Positions 21,333 through 32,859 of a stretch of DNA of 64,000 nt are shown here, piece after piece. The DNA is taken from NCBI GenBank assembly GCA_949987565.1, contig OX465111.1:11241202-11305201 (forward strand). Reading direction: 5' to 3'. Every line of letters starts with the position of its first letter. The stretch's first letter is position 1. Under the pieces are notes generated by a model, which saw only the letters and a list, made by a program, of their open reading frames with translations, was not told the DNA's origin and did no database searches. Made by a program: the position numbers and the translations under genes. This DNA comes from Luidia sarsii (Eukaryota; Echinodermata; Asteroidea; Paxillosida; Luidiidae).

Positions 21333-22690
21333 TACTACTGATTGATGTAAAGCTGTATTCGAGACCCCATGCCGCGTTTATTTGATACTCCAGTATCTAT
21401 TTGGTAATTTGAGGAATCGATTCTCTCTATAGTTAACTCATATATTGCCATGTAAATGTTTCGATACTGCAGTATGACGAAGTGAGGTGTCCCGATCTAG
21501 TATCTAGGAATGTCCCGAGCGATGTCAGTGGCGTTATCAATCATTCAGGTCTTTTCATAATTGTTCTTATTTTTTTGTACCGAGCGACCTGGGCCGCGTT
21601 TTAATAGCACGACGGCGAGGAAATGGTATTAGTCTCGCCCTCGAGTCGCATCCGTCTCAACTAACCGCGAACCAACGCAACGCACACACATGAAGCATTA
21701 ATATACTTGTCCTCGGGCTAGGTATAAAACCCCACCAAAGCCCACCCCTTTGGCCTTGTCTTGTTTCACCCGCTCTGCTTGAGCCTCGGGCACAAAGTCC
21801 CATCGCACGGATTCGTCCTAAAATACAGTCAATCCATCCCTATAGCTGTGCGATAACGCACAAACACACTAGCTCCGGCCAGTGCCACCTTTGAGTATTC
21901 ACAGTTACAGAGACTCCAAGTAATAATTATATAAAATAATTGACAATTTAAACCAAATCAAACTAGCAGTTTCATATTTTGATTGCGGTTTGCAAGAATG
22001 ACACTCACTTGGAAAACTTCAATTTCATTTAAACTCTTCCAATAAAGCAATGAAACATTCACAAAAACATTTCACGCAGATGTTTGACTTGATTTCAGCC
22101 AAAACAATTTTCTATTTTTGGGTAATCTGACCAAATTCTCAACTTTTGGTCTTCAATTGAGTTGCTGCAAGAATAAGGGCGATCCAGCAGCCAACAACAT
22201 CCTGGTAAGGTTAGTAAAAACAGGGCCACCACGTTAAGGTCCCAGGATACCAGCCCCGCAGTCTTTGCGTGATCGAAGGGTCCATTGCTTGACAAGGTTG
22301 CGCCCGAAGCGTCCAGAGCCTCCCTGCCCTCTCTTCCCCGACCAAACGCCGAGTACGGCCCGCTACGCTATTCGGAAAAGATAACCTGTGAACATTAAAA
22401 ATGAAACGATAAGAAAATACTAGGGGTAACATTGCAAAGATAGGCTTTGTAACGCAAAAGTGTTAAAAAAATACATAATAGGTAGCTTAAATGTGTCAAC
22501 CCGGACAATTAATGTACATGGCCACAACCGGGTAAATGTGTCCAGGCAGGCGCATTCAGAGGGGCAGATTTAACCTTCACACCATCCATAGAAAATAGAC
22601 GTCGGTGTTTGTAAGCCAAAGAAAGATCTATAATGTAATGTCATGTCCGAAAGTATTGGCTAGGGCCGGTATAACATAGCCAACAATTGA
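21333..22690. other. Spacer with a TATA-like site, no gene assigned
   Basis: A ggtataaaacccc site at about 21721-21733 follows CpG-containing DNA and could be a core promoter. A GC-richer block at 22235-22370 has an open minus-strand frame but no recognisable domain. Nothing can be assigned with confidence. Confidence 0.35.
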
Positions 22691-22699
22691 ATCGTGTAT

Positions 22700-23006
22700 A
22701 AACCGGTGTCTTATCTCTATGGGAAAAAGCCCATGATGCGACGACAGAGGGCGCACTGCAACCGTTTGTGACGTCACCTGGCGCGCGTATTCGACGGATT
22801 CGCGAGTGACGCGCGCGTTTCCCTGTGTTTGCCGCGTTGCTACAACGCGAATCACACCCCTCACAGGTTTACGTGAGAACGTACGCATTCGTTGCTTTCC
22901 GAGCGATTTGACTTCGAGATTTCCGACTACTATTTGCGACTTGTTCGCTTTGCTGTTGACTGACAATACGCATTAAGCGCCGCCGACATCCCTTGTGAAA
23001 ACTCAA
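22700..23006 (+). promoter_or_regulatory. CpG-rich promoter and probable 5' UTR exon of the kinase gene
   Basis: A CpG-dense block contains a CRE-like tgacgtca at about 22771-22778 and many CGCG runs. It ends at a consensus donor, ACTCAA|gtaagt, at 23006. The first coding exon of the kinase gene follows 330 bp downstream after a ttggtag acceptor. The transcription start is not determined. The TGACGTCA element belongs to the CREB/ATF site class. Confidence 0.55.
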
Positions 23007-23340
23007 GTAAGTAGACCTGAATAGATGCTAAATGAGATATTTTAATGACTAAATTTTACACTTGCTTTACAAACAGTTTAATTCGAGTAGGTTGCATTCT
23101 TTTTGATTTGTGAGAACGATTTTTTTAATGTTAGGAATGCTGTAGTACGAGAACATTATTTGGACTTTGATTAAACGTTAAGAGCTTCATGTTAATTCTG
23201 TGTCGGTCATTGTTTACACGAAAAAAAGGTTAAAATGGCTGCTTTTGGACAATCTCATGAAATGCCATATGCACTTCCCTTTGGCAGAATTTCTTCCAAA
23301 AGAGATAAATGTGTCGTTATCTATTTGTTGGTAGGGAATC

Positions 23341-23418
23341 ATGTTTGTAACTACAAACTATTTAGTGCTGTTACAACAGCACGACGAGGAAGAGAGTTGC
23401 GTTGACTGTGGCCTAATA
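23341..23418 (+). CDS. Kinase gene coding exon 1
   Basis: A 78-nt exon from ATG, 26 codons, donor gtaagt, phase 0 out: MFVTTNYLVLLQQHDEEESC then VDCGLI. It contains the first CxxC pair. The start was chosen because this is the first ATG after a tag acceptor at 23334 and the phase joins the next exon cleanly. Confidence 0.7.
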
Positions 23419-23833
23419 GTAAGTATACAGCTACATTAGACTCACTTACCAATATATTAATCTGATTTTCACATCCTTTAATGTTCCTTCTACTATGCTA
23501 ATTATTTGCATGAGTTTAGAGTGATGATCGGACTTCAATACGAGCCATAGCTATTTTCCCTATTGAGATTTTGTTTCATAAAGTAGACGGGCAGAGTATA
23601 CACGCTGTATGAAATGTTGCGCTACAATCTCTTATCAAAGAAAACGCCACACTCAGTCTCGAAAGAAATTATACACTGCGTCACCACAGGCACCTCACAT
23701 GACAAACTGACATCACAAGGATAATATTATTTTATAATTATTGAAGAGATCTCGGTTGTCCGTGGCAACTTTGGAAAACTTTTTGGGTCATAACTGAAAC
23801 AATTCTTAAAGTAGTCGAAACACTTCATTACAG

Positions 23834-23914
23834 TTCGGCTCGGTTGGTGACCGATACGGAAGGCGATCCTACGGGACGTGCACAGATTGTGGACTGCCGG
23901 GAGCAAAGTGTCCA
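23834..23914 (+). CDS. Kinase gene coding exon 2, Cys-rich
   Basis: An 81-nt phase 0-0 exon (acceptor cag, donor gtaagt): FGSVGDRYGRRSYGTCTDCG then LPGAKCP. With exons 1 and 3 it makes a C-x2-C ... C-x2-C-x6-C-x4-C-x4-C pattern, which suggests a small zinc-binding module. No named family was recognised. Confidence 0.75.
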
Positions 23915-24032
23915 GTAAGTCCTTTCTCAAGCATACATATTAGTGACTTATTTCAATCAATGTCTTCACGTAGTACGAATTGAGTGACTATACTATAACG
24001 ATTGCTCTGAAACTGTTTTTGTTCTATCACAG

Positions 24033-24085
24033 CACTGGACATGTAAGCAAGGGAAATGCCCCAGGACACGCCCCAAGCAGAAAAG
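24033..24085 (+). CDS. Kinase gene coding exon 3
   Basis: A 53-nt exon, phase 0 in and phase 2 out (acceptor cag, donor gtaaca): HWTCKQGKCPRTRPKQK. It completes the Cys-rich segment and ends in a basic stretch that could act as a nuclear localisation signal (inference). Confidence 0.75.
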
Positions 24086-24226
24086 GTAACAACAATCAGA
24101 AAGTGATGGGCGTAATGTTGTATGTAGATAAGTCGTGTTTGTTTTTAATCATCAGCCTCTCCACCCCATCTCCACATCATATTCATGATTTGGTTAGAGC
24201 TCATGTGTGTTATTTCTTCCTTGAAG

Positions 24227-26222
24227 GAATGTGCGACCGAGTGCACTAGGATCTTCGTTGACCACGCCCACCACGGTGGCATCTCCCCCACCGGCCCCAA
24301 CACCACCAAACACGCCTTACCCATCGGCCCCGCCTCCCAAATCGTCCACTCCAAAACCGTCAACACCCCAACTGGGTACACCTCCGCCGACAACCCAACC
24401 CTTGGCCTCGCCGCCATCATCCACACCACCATTGGGTACACCTCCACCGACCACACCACCCTTGGCCTCGCCTCCATCATCCACACCACCAGTGGGTACA
24501 CCTCCACCGACCACACCACCCTTGGCCTCGCCTCCATCGTCCACACCACCAGTGGGTACACCTCCATCGACCACACCACCCTTGGCCTCGCCTCCATCAT
24601 CCACACCACCATTGGGTACACCTCCACCGACCACACCACCCTTGGCCTCGCCTCCATCGTCCACACCACCAGTGGGTACACCTCCACCGACCACCCCACC
24701 CTTGGCCTCGCATCCATCATCCACACCACCATTGGGTACACCTCCACCGACCACCCCACCCTTGGCCTCGCCTCCATCATCCACACCACCAGTGGGTACA
24801 CCTCCACCGACCACACCACCCTTGGCCTCGCCTCCATCGTCCACACCACCAGTGGGTACACCTCCACCGACCACACCACCCTTGGCCTCGCCTCCATCGT
24901 CCACACCACCATTGGGTACACCTCCACCGACCACACCACCCTTGGCCTCGCCTCCATCGTCCACACCACCATTGGGTACACCTCCACCGACCACACCACC
25001 CTTGGCCTCGCCTCCATCATCCACACCACCAGTGGGTACACCTCCACCGACCACACCACCCTTGGCCTCGCCTCCATCATCCACACCACCAGTGGGTACA
25101 CCTCCACCGACCACCCCACCCTTGGCCTCGCCTCCATCATCCACACCACCATTGGGTACACCTCCACCGACCACACCACCCTTGGCCTCGCCTCCATCAT
25201 CCACACCACCAGTGGGTACACCTGCACCGACCACCCCACCCTTGGCCTCGCCTCCATCATCCACACCACCAGTGGGTACACCTCCACCAACCACACCACC
25301 CTTGGCCTCGCCTCCATCGTCCACACCACCATTGGGTACACCTCCACCACAAGCCACACCGCAACCAGCCACACCTCCACCACCAGCTCCCCAAATTATT
25401 GTGGCATTGCCGCCAGCCAAACGCAGGCCAATGCGGGAGTTCCTGCCGGGAGTGCCACTCATCCCTCCCCAGTCACTAAGCCACCCTGCATCTGGTCCTG
25501 TCGTCTTGGGCCAGGGCTGTTTCGGGGTGGTCACACTGCAAGCGCTGCAGGGTCACCAGCGTCCTGTGGCGGTCAAGTGTGTGGGCGCCGGGAACAGGAA
25601 GGCCGTCAACAACGAGGTCCTGGCCATGGCCTGGCTCTCCGGCCATCCGTCCTTCCCGGTCTTCCACGGCATCGTCCGCAACGGGCCCGAGTTCTCCCTC
25701 GTCATGGAGTTCGTGGGCAATCCGGCCACGGGCACTACGTCCTTGACCCTGGGCGCTGCCTTGTACGGACCGACCAGCCTGGCTCTGGCCCCGTCAGACT
25801 GGTGTTTGGTGGCGCTGCGTCTGGTGGAAGGATTGCAGTTTATGCACGACAAGGCGGGCCTCCTGCACAACGACCTGAAGCTCGACAACATCCTGATGGC
25901 TTGTGCAGGAGGTGTCTGGCGTGGCTGCATTATAGACGTGGGCCTGAGCTCGGCGAAGAGCCATCCCAAAACCCGCCACCTGACCAGCCAGGAGAAGGAC
26001 TGGAGTCGGGTCCACCAGACCCACCTGGCCCCCGAGCTGCTGGAGGGACAGCCCCAGAGCCGCTTGAGCGACGTGTTCCAGGTGGGGCTCGTCCTCCATT
26101 CCATCGGCCAGTACGGGGGCGTGCCTGGACTGGTAAAGCACGGGCTCTGGGCCTCCAGCAGCGACCCCAAGTCCCGACCGTCCATGGCAGAGCTACGCCA
26201 GGCGGTCGCTTCTCTTAAGTAG
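24227..26222 (+). CDS. Kinase gene coding exon 4: repeat stalk and kinase domain
   Basis: A single 1996-nt exon (acceptor gaag, phase 2 in, TAG stop). It begins with a Ser/Thr/Pro segment, then about 16 copies of a 20-residue repeat (PPSSTPPVGTPPPTTPPLAS type), then a PQIIVALPPAKRRP linker and the whole kinase domain uninterrupted by introns. Third-position GC is high in the kinase part (for example CTGCACAACGACCTGAAG), unlike the AT-rich surroundings. Lack of introns in the kinase part may reflect a retrotransposed origin. AATAAA at 26384-26389 is the likely polyadenylation signal. Confidence 0.88.
24372..25350 (+). repeat. 60-bp coding minisatellite in the kinase gene
   Basis: About 16 copies of a 60-bp unit keep the frame (20 residues). 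Units are nearly identical and differ mainly at one codon (GTG/TTG, giving PVGT or PLGT) and a few third positions. The array also leaves frames open on the other strand and in the +1 frame, which explains overlapping long ORFs there. Copy number is expected to vary among alleles. Confidence 0.95.
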
Positions 26223-26399
26223 ACGTCGGCCAGACAGGCATCGCTGGCGTGGTGGCTTCCTGAATAGGTCAGTAGTAAGTCAATTAAATTCCATTTGCTT
26301 TTAAATTTGTGCAGTTTCTTAAAACCTCCATGGAACATTTCATAGTGCACTTTTAATTGAATCATAGAGTTCATCTGTGATTGAATAAAACTGTTGTTG

Positions 26400-27219
26400 T
26401 TGAGTAAGTGGGATTATTGACTTTGAAGAGGATGTGAACCTTACTTATTTGGAGGGTGTGTAATTATCAATTATACCTGTGCCACTCATGTTCATGCGGG
26501 GCTGTAACTTGCCACCATAGGCAACCTGTCAAGTATAATGTGCACATTTCTTATCACTGTAGAGCCATCATTCCGCTCTTGAGCCCAGAGGTGCTTCAAA
26601 TTTTCAGTAAAAATCAAATAGTGTTTGTCAAAAGCTATGTACACCAAGAGCAGCACTAACTACATGTAATACTGTAATAGGCCTATTCCCTACAATGTTG
26701 AAATTTGACTGTCGCATTGTGCAAATGCATGCACTGTCTTTGAGGATGCCCAGTTTGAACACTATACTGGTGTACACGGCGTTGAAGTGAATCGCACCAG
26801 AAGACCATTTTCAACTCGGTCACGTCAACAGTTGTTTCTTCCGTCCGTTCTCGTGGAACAAAGGTGTGGGGCGTGCACGATCGTCGGGGGCAGTGTCACG
26901 TCGCCACAGAGACGTGGGTGGTCCTGCTGGTGCAAGCCATCGATCTGCATGGTCGCCGTCCAGTTTCTGGGTCTGACGGAGAGCGTGCAGTCGCCCAGAC
27001 TGCTGTACGCTGACTCCACATTCGCGCAGCAGCTGCTGGAGCCGTGCCCCCGATAATGGAGGAGCCGTAAGTGGACGTGCTGGCATGCTTCGCACGACCA
27101 CTGGGGTGGCCCTTTTTTAAATTTTGGTTGAAGTCAAAATATCCGAGGATGTTCCGTCAAAGCTGTGGGCTGGGCTGCCTCACACATGAAAATGCGAGGG
27201 ATTGGTGTTCTTATTATTG
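26400..27219. other. Spacer downstream of the kinase gene
   Basis: Mostly AT-rich and featureless. Positions 26800-27060 are notably GC-rich and open on both strands, possibly a transposase or exon remnant, but no family could be recognised. Confidence 0.35.
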
Positions 27220-27350
27220 TTTGTAAAATGACGAGTAAATTTGAACCCGAGACCTCAAGACCTCTGGTTTTGCTTACCAGCACTCTTACCATCTGAGCTA
27301 TACAGCCCTTAGATGATGGCCTTTCCAAAAATTCAATTAATCTTTGATTG
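27220..27350 (-). repeat. tRNA-derived SINE fragment
   Basis: A minus-strand tRNA-like head: box-B-like ttgaacccgagacc on this strand's complement, cctctggttttgcttaccagc and catctgagctatacagccc. It lacks the rest of the family body. Confidence 0.65.
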
Positions 27351-27414
27351 ATCTAGCAATTTTGCCACATTTGTGTACAGTACTCAAACTTTAAAAATGA
27401 ATTGGAAACCTGAC

Positions 27415-27612
<198 letters not shown>

Positions 27613-27711
27613 GGTCTTTCAGTCTCTCTGTCTCTCTCTCCAGTTCTCTCCCTACATTTCTCTCTAATTCTCTCTCTACTTCCCTCCCTTTTCCTCTCCC
27701 TCTTCCACAGT

Positions 27712-28333
27712 TACGCACCAACTTTCCTATGGGGCAGGTCGGGACACATTACAGACAATGATCTACGCAAAGATGGGCAGGTTCAAGCCTCCCCACCCGC
27801 AGGGCCAACGCTGTAGTCATATCATGCTCGAAGGGGCCACCTGCACATCTGACATATTTGAGCCGACGGCCAGGCACACCACTGGAGGTGAGTTTCTTCT
27901 TAAGGGGAGGTGCTTAGGTGAGTTCCAAAAAAGGAGGAGGTGACAGCTGCCTCGGGAACGAAGTAGGATCATGATTTGTACGAGGGCCGGGGATCACACA
28001 AAGTTATTTCATCTTTGTCAAATTTAGTCAAACAAACAAAGGAGAAACTGACTGGGAACTTCGGAAAAGAATGGACAACACTGTGAGGCAAAGAAAAGTT
28101 TAACTGGACCGGGATTTGAACACGATTTCAATTAATTTATTTGTTCACAGATAGTTACACGATCATTACCGGACATTGCCAACAACCGCCAGAAAGCCTG
28201 CGTCCGGACGTTCATCGCCTACGCCCAGGGCCATGCAGGGTAACCACCCGGGCTCTCTGCCCAACGATCCCCTGACCTCGCCCAGGATGTTCACCTATGT
28301 GATGATGGACACCTCAGGCAGGAGAAACTGTTG
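27712..28333 (+). pseudogene. Exon-like fragments of an unrecognised gene
   Basis: After a polypyrimidine tract and a cacag acceptor, positions 27712-27888 read THQLSYGAGRDTLQTMIYAK then MGRFKPPHPQGQRC and EGATCTSDIFEPTARHTTG, up to a gtgag donor. A second coding-like block (28152-28240) reads NNRQKACVRTFIAYAQGHAG. It continues only after a one-base frame shift as HPGSLPNDPLTSPRMFTYVM to a stop. The composition looks coding, but the frame break suggests a decayed gene. No family was recognised. Confidence 0.35.
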
Positions 28334-29030
28334 AGAAGGAGCCACACGTTTCAAGTGGAAGGGATTGCGGTGATGACACCATGCGATACCATAACACAAC
28401 GTGTCACAACAAACCTTTCACTCGGTACTTCCACCATGAAAACCTTCCAATATGATCCACACGTTGGCAGTTCGCAACAATAGAACGTTTGCAACGACAT
28501 CGCGTGCACGATCTTTTTTGAGTATGGGTGTGGCTCTGAGACGAGCCGGTAACTTAAACCGTTTCAGGCAATGCGTGCTCTGCCCATTGTCAGGAGACTG
28601 ACCACAGTTTGCTAGCGATCTAAGCAACAAGATGTGAACAACCAGCACATTGAACTTATCAAAGGCTAATACTGTATGTCAAACAAATAGAGGATAAACT
28701 GGCTGTGTTTTTGATGTCGGGCTCACGATGTTGTCTCGAAGGAAGCGAATTTTTCAGCCGCAGACAACTAAAATTTGACAGGCTGTTTGAAAACACTTTT
28801 GCGGTCTCGATTGATGACCAGTTTAGAATGTGTTTCGGGGCGTAATAGCAGGGTTTATTTTGCTGTAAGGCACACGATGTTGGGTTGAAGGGAGCGACAT
28901 TTCGGCTACAAACAGCTAGCTATTAAGGACACTTATAATGGTCTTACAGTTATATGCAAAAAAAAAATTGCAAACTACTTTCTAACTAAAATGACCAATA
29001 AGCGCGTAATTATATCAAATATTTGGAGAG
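28334..29030. other. Spacer, no gene recognised
   Basis: Contains a short SINE-edge-like sequence (gtcaaacaaatagaggataaactgg near 28679). No coding exon was found. Confidence 0.4.
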
Positions 29031-29340
29031 CCTGATGTTTCGATCCTAGCAGGACCATTCTCACAGGCAGAATGACGGTGACAAACCAAATAGGAAGGGG
29101 GAGTAACAGGGATATGGATGTACAAAGTACATAGGATATAGTTGGTAGGGTGGGATCAAAAGGAGGGGCGGGGTTTGGGGAGGGATTAGGTAGTGGAAGG
29201 GGGAAACAGCAAAGGCAAAGGGTGAAAACCAGAAGGGAGGGAGTGAACACAAAAAAGGATTATTGGTAAACATGCGAGGTGTTAATCATTCCCCTTGTCC
29301 GAAGACGCCTCATCCACATTTTATCCCGGCTTAACCGGAC
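29030..29340. repeat. Dispersed repeat beginning tttcgatcctagcagga
   Basis: The left edge (ggagagcctgatgtttcgatc, then ctagcagg) matches the foldback at 16184-16281 and relics at 8150 and 9350. The body is purine-rich (ggaagggggagtaac...). It is probably a copy of an interspersed element. Its full limits are not defined. Confidence 0.45.
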
Positions 29341-29699
29341 AGCATCAATATGATGACCAAGTGATTATATGCCCATATATCTGGTTTGGTGCATGAACAC
29401 TCAAGTAAAGCTCTTCCAGAACCTTTAATTAAGATTACAGGAACTGACGTGGGGGAATAACATATGTGAGATTCTAGTTTGTATTTATAACCCAATTTCT
29501 ATCCAGATGCACTCTGCTACTCAACAAGCCATCTGGCTATGTGCTTCTTGTGCAGGGGGATAATCCCATCCCCAATGGTGGTCCACTAGTTGATTATGAA
29601 GCCACACAACTAAAACTTCAAACAACCCCTGGCCATAAGAAGTTACACTATTTGTAAAATAAATCATGTGAAGTTTATTATATTTTTTAATCATAAGGT

Positions 29700-29912
29700 T
29701 ATTTCATTCGATGAGGTTTTGCCCTTGCTCGACGTGATAAACATTGTGTCCTCGGTGCTTTTTCCGATGATCGATAAAAATATTTCGAGGCAGCTCGGGC
29801 GGGATTCGACTCCCGATTTCTAGTACGGACGTCTTAACCACGTGACCACCGAGCTGGTCGAGGTCGTGCGGTGGATTCGAATAATGAGCAAAACCTCATT
29901 GAATTACATTCT
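29700..29912 (-). repeat. tRNA-like repeat with terminal inverted repeats
   Basis: The minus strand carries a near-complete tRNA-like sequence: agctcggtggtcacgtggtt, aagacgtccg, and box-B-like gggagtcgaatcccgcc. The whole is framed by inverted words gatgaggttttgc (29708-29720) and gcaaaacctca. Related copies lie at 59215-59345 (+) and 5060-5135. A tRNA-headed element inside inverted ends is unusual and may be a composite. Confidence 0.6.
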
Positions 29913-30737
29913 CCTCGACGCAAACATCATGTTATATCTATGATAAGGTTATTTCATATTTCTGTGCGTTCATTTGGTATTACGATTAGGAATAAAAAAA
30001 TTAAATAAAAACTCTACAAAATCATTGAAAACAATAAACTGTGAGAACAAACTTTATTTCGTGTCTCATTTGTTTGTTAATTTGTGTTGGGAAGTGAGTT
30101 GTATGGAGTAGTTGATAGGGGTCAAGTTACTTTTCATTGATTCTTATTGTGCAAGCTGAAACATGAATAAATGTAGGCCTACATGTACAACTGTACATAA
30201 TATCCAAGACATCAGGTCTCTTTTAGTTTCCCTTGGAAAGGTCCATGGTTAACTTTCAGAACAAATAAATACCTTAAACGGGAAGAACATAAATTATATG
30301 CTTGTGAAAGGGTCATTTCAGTAGAATTGGTTCTTAAAATATTTCAGTAGAATAGGCCTATCTCCATACCGTTCAGTAAAGTCTGAAGTATTTTCTTGCA
30401 ACAAATTCCAATTCACCCCTAAAACCACCATTGGGATTCAATTCTCTACACCCGTGGGGTATTAATGGCTTTCCTGTTCAGTAGTATATTAAACTCTCTT
30501 TTTTTCTACATTTTTTTTTCTGCATTCACATACTTTCACATTCACATACTACAGCCGTAGGCTACTTTCCCCATTCATATTACGCACGATTGTCACTAAC
30601 ATCCGGGCACTTGGCAATGGCGGACGCGCGTGCGTACAGTGCGCCGAGAGGAGAGCGCGCACTCTAGTTTATTTATAGAGCTCTATGGACACGCCCTTAT
30701 TCTCTATTAGGCAGATACTGTATAGGCAGTGGATATA
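29913..30737. other. Spacer up to the right arm boundary
   Basis: AT-rich, no exon recognised. Near 30610-30660 is a short CpG-rich block (atggcggacgcgcgtgcg). The right arm of the inner inverted duplication starts at about 30738, next to a small tandem ggatataggc repeat. Confidence 0.45.
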
Positions 30738-30829
30738 GGCGGATATAGGCAGCTCTCGAAGCGGTCAGTGTGAATCACTCAACACGGTTTTCATTGATGA
30801 CAGTAATAGAGATAAACGATCATTCCTAC

Positions 30830-30907
30830 CTTTGTGAACGTACCACTCTAGAACCCTCGACACTCACTTTAATCAACTCGGATCTTGTTTCCTTTTTGTC
30901 ACGTCCC
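30830..30907 (-). other. Exon-like block 2 of the mirrored transcription unit, right copy
   Basis: 78 nt between a ctatttcag acceptor and a gtagga donor on the minus strand. It reads GRDKKETRSELIKVSVEG in one frame. It is one base longer than the left copy. See 15432-15508. Confidence 0.4.
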
Positions 30908-31019
30908 CTGAAATAGAAACAGAAAAACAATCCTCAAATAAACTGCACTTTCCAACAATCTCACTTTCACAGATAAAGGTAAAACTGTTTTGGAACATTT
31001 GATTGATAGAGAAATAGGC

Positions 31020-31275
31020 CCTATAGCAAAGAAAACATTGACTGGACCGGCACTTGAACACGAGACCTCTGGTTTTGCGTACCAGCGATCTTACAATCTG
31101 AGCTATCCAGCGCTTAAATGGCGGCCTTCCAAAATAGTCAACATTTACTAGTCTCTCCGGCGTGGGGGCACCAGTCAGAAGCATTTAACCTTTAACTGCC
31201 GTATATCTCCAGGGTTTACTTCACCATTTTCATTCGCAAATAACCAAGTATTATGTTATAAACCTGGCCACAATA
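31020..31275 (-). repeat. tRNA-derived SINE, fuller copy
   Basis: Minus-strand SINE with tRNA-like head (gctggatagctcag, ggtctcgtgttcaag) and family body (gcttctgactggtgcc, cctggagatatacggcag, aacctggccacaata). It occupies the same place in the right arm as the truncated SINE at 15076 does in the left arm. Confidence 0.75.
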
Positions 31276-31462
31276 GTTCGGACGAGCATCCAGGCTGATT
31301 TGGTTTTAAAGTCACTGTCATCACCTTTGTGGTATTAAAAGTTAATTTGATATAGTGAATTGAAACCAAGAAGATATGATGAAATGAACTCATGAAGACA
31401 AACATACAAGAAGGGATTTAAATCTCGAGACAAGAAAATAGTTTAACGAGCAATATAAAATA

Positions 31463-31598
31463 TTTTCCGGTATTTTTGCATCAATACATTTTTGCATCAA
31501 CATTGTAAATCTTGTAAATAGAATTCATCAGAATATATTATATTCTTATGATTTCTATTTACAAGATTTACAATGTTGATGCAAAAATACCGGAAAAG
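31463..31598. repeat. Foldback element, right arm only
   Basis: Inverted arms TTTTCCGGTATTTTTGCATC... and their complement flank a short AT-rich loop. The left limb has a direct duplication of tttttgcatcaa, so one limb bulges. It is absent from the colinear place in the left arm, so it was acquired after duplication or lost there. Confidence 0.8.
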
Positions 31599-32280
31599 AT
31601 TTGAATGTATAATACCTACACCGTAAAAGGGTGGAAACAATTATAAATCTGCAATAATACCGGTAGCCCATGTCTGGTACAAGCATGATTTTAGGGGAAA
31701 ATTGTAAGTCCATTGTTTTCGGCAAGTGGTTTTGCCAGACAACGGCTATTGTAGGTGGTCTGTTGTGGATTGACTACTTTAGTCCAACCTTGAGTTATAC
31801 GGTTTTGGTATTGAACTGAAATCTCACTCAACCGTCTTTATTGGGGCTATGTGTTAACATCATTCTTAATACATTTTAATCAATGATTTGTTTCATTTAA
31901 TATTAGACCCCATTTTATTTTCAGCTATAAAAAAAAAACCAATGCGTTGTGGCACATAGTCAGATAGGGACCTCACGTAGTTGTTAAGTTAGGCAGGTTA
32001 TATTCAGCCGGCAACGACATTCTTCCAGCAAACGCTATTCTGCCGGCCATTACATCGTGTTAATGCAGTTTATGTTGCTCTTTGTTATGACGTTGACCAA
32101 TCAGAGCAAAGAGTGTTCATGGATGCATAACATCAGCAGGAACGCCCTCCAGGAAGAATGCCGTTGCCCGGGTGAATATACACTTCCTAATAATAATTGT
32201 CACCCCGGATTTTAATGTTTATTGATCCCGACTGACTCAAGCGTGAACTTCCCAAATTACTTGTCAAGACACGTACGTAC

Positions 32281-32680
32281 CTTCAACACGCATAGTTAAG
32301 ACGGGCACAGAATAGTCGACGTACGTCCAGATACATAACGCCGAGCTCTCGTCCTGAAATCCGGGGTGAATTCGACCCAAACAGCGGAACTCAACCCGTA
32401 CTTTTGACACTTCGATGTCAATCCATGACAGCAGACAAACATGGCGGCCAAGCTGGCTTGTTTTCCACGTGCGTTAGTGCAGCGGGTATTACGCACAGCG
32501 TTGCGTGTTCGTAAACAGCGGTCAAAACATTCTACAGATGGCGCCCAGCCAATCATTGGCCGCCCGCCGCTCATGAATATGTATGAGTATATCAGTGACC
32601 AGGAGAACTGCTCATTCAACTCGTCATTCCTATACCACGTGGGTATCAGAGAATCTAGTCATTGTGCAAGTGTTCATAGA
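32281..32680 (-). promoter_or_regulatory. Mirrored promoter / non-coding first exon, right copy
   Basis: Minus-strand counterpart of 13860-14275. It keeps the YY1-like site (catggcggcc at 32440-32450), the gcgccatct block and the donor TTGAAG|gtacgt at 32281. About five mismatches in about 170 bases of the core by eye. Transcription would run leftward toward the kinase gene. Confidence 0.5.
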
Positions 32681-32859
32681 GGGAGTACAGAGCTTTATTC
32701 TTTTGATTCAACGGTTAATTTGAAACACAAGCTCGATGTCAGAAAGGAAGAGCGTTATAATAATGTATAGTAGGCTACATTCAGAGCTTGTGACACCTAT
32801 AAGACGCGTCTATCAGTGCTTTTAGTTAATGTGTTACTTGTTTGTCGGTCTATCTCTCC

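Larger units (their letters stand above)
23341..26222 (+). other. Protein kinase gene with Cys-rich N-terminus and Pro/Thr stalk
   Basis: Four coding exons (78, 81, 53 and 1996 nt) join in one frame of exactly 736 codons, stop included. The protein has a Cys-rich N-terminus (1-71), a Pro/Thr/Ser-rich stalk (about 75-480, mostly a 20-residue repeat) and a protein kinase domain (about 495-735). Kinase signatures are GQGxxG at 499-504, VAVK with K521, E534 in helix C, HNDLKLDN at 618-625, DVG at 641-643 and APE at 672-674. HRD has become HND and DFG has become DVG. The catalytic Asp and Lys remain, so activity is plausible but not assured. No signal peptide or transmembrane helix is seen. The family is not recognised. 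Confidence 0.85.

Noticed and set aside
24145..25534. Long minus-strand ORFs (about 400 codons) opposite the kinase gene
   Set aside because: They exist only because the 60-bp unit lacks stops in those frames. The plus-strand frame joins upstream exons and a true kinase domain.
24185..26218. Overlapping 677-codon plus-strand ORF in another frame
   Set aside because: Shadow frame of the same 60-bp array. It reads through the kinase region without any kinase motif.
26787..27101. GC-rich ORFs on both strands after the kinase gene
   Set aside because: Suggested a transposase remnant, but no motif could be identified in any frame, so no gene is called.
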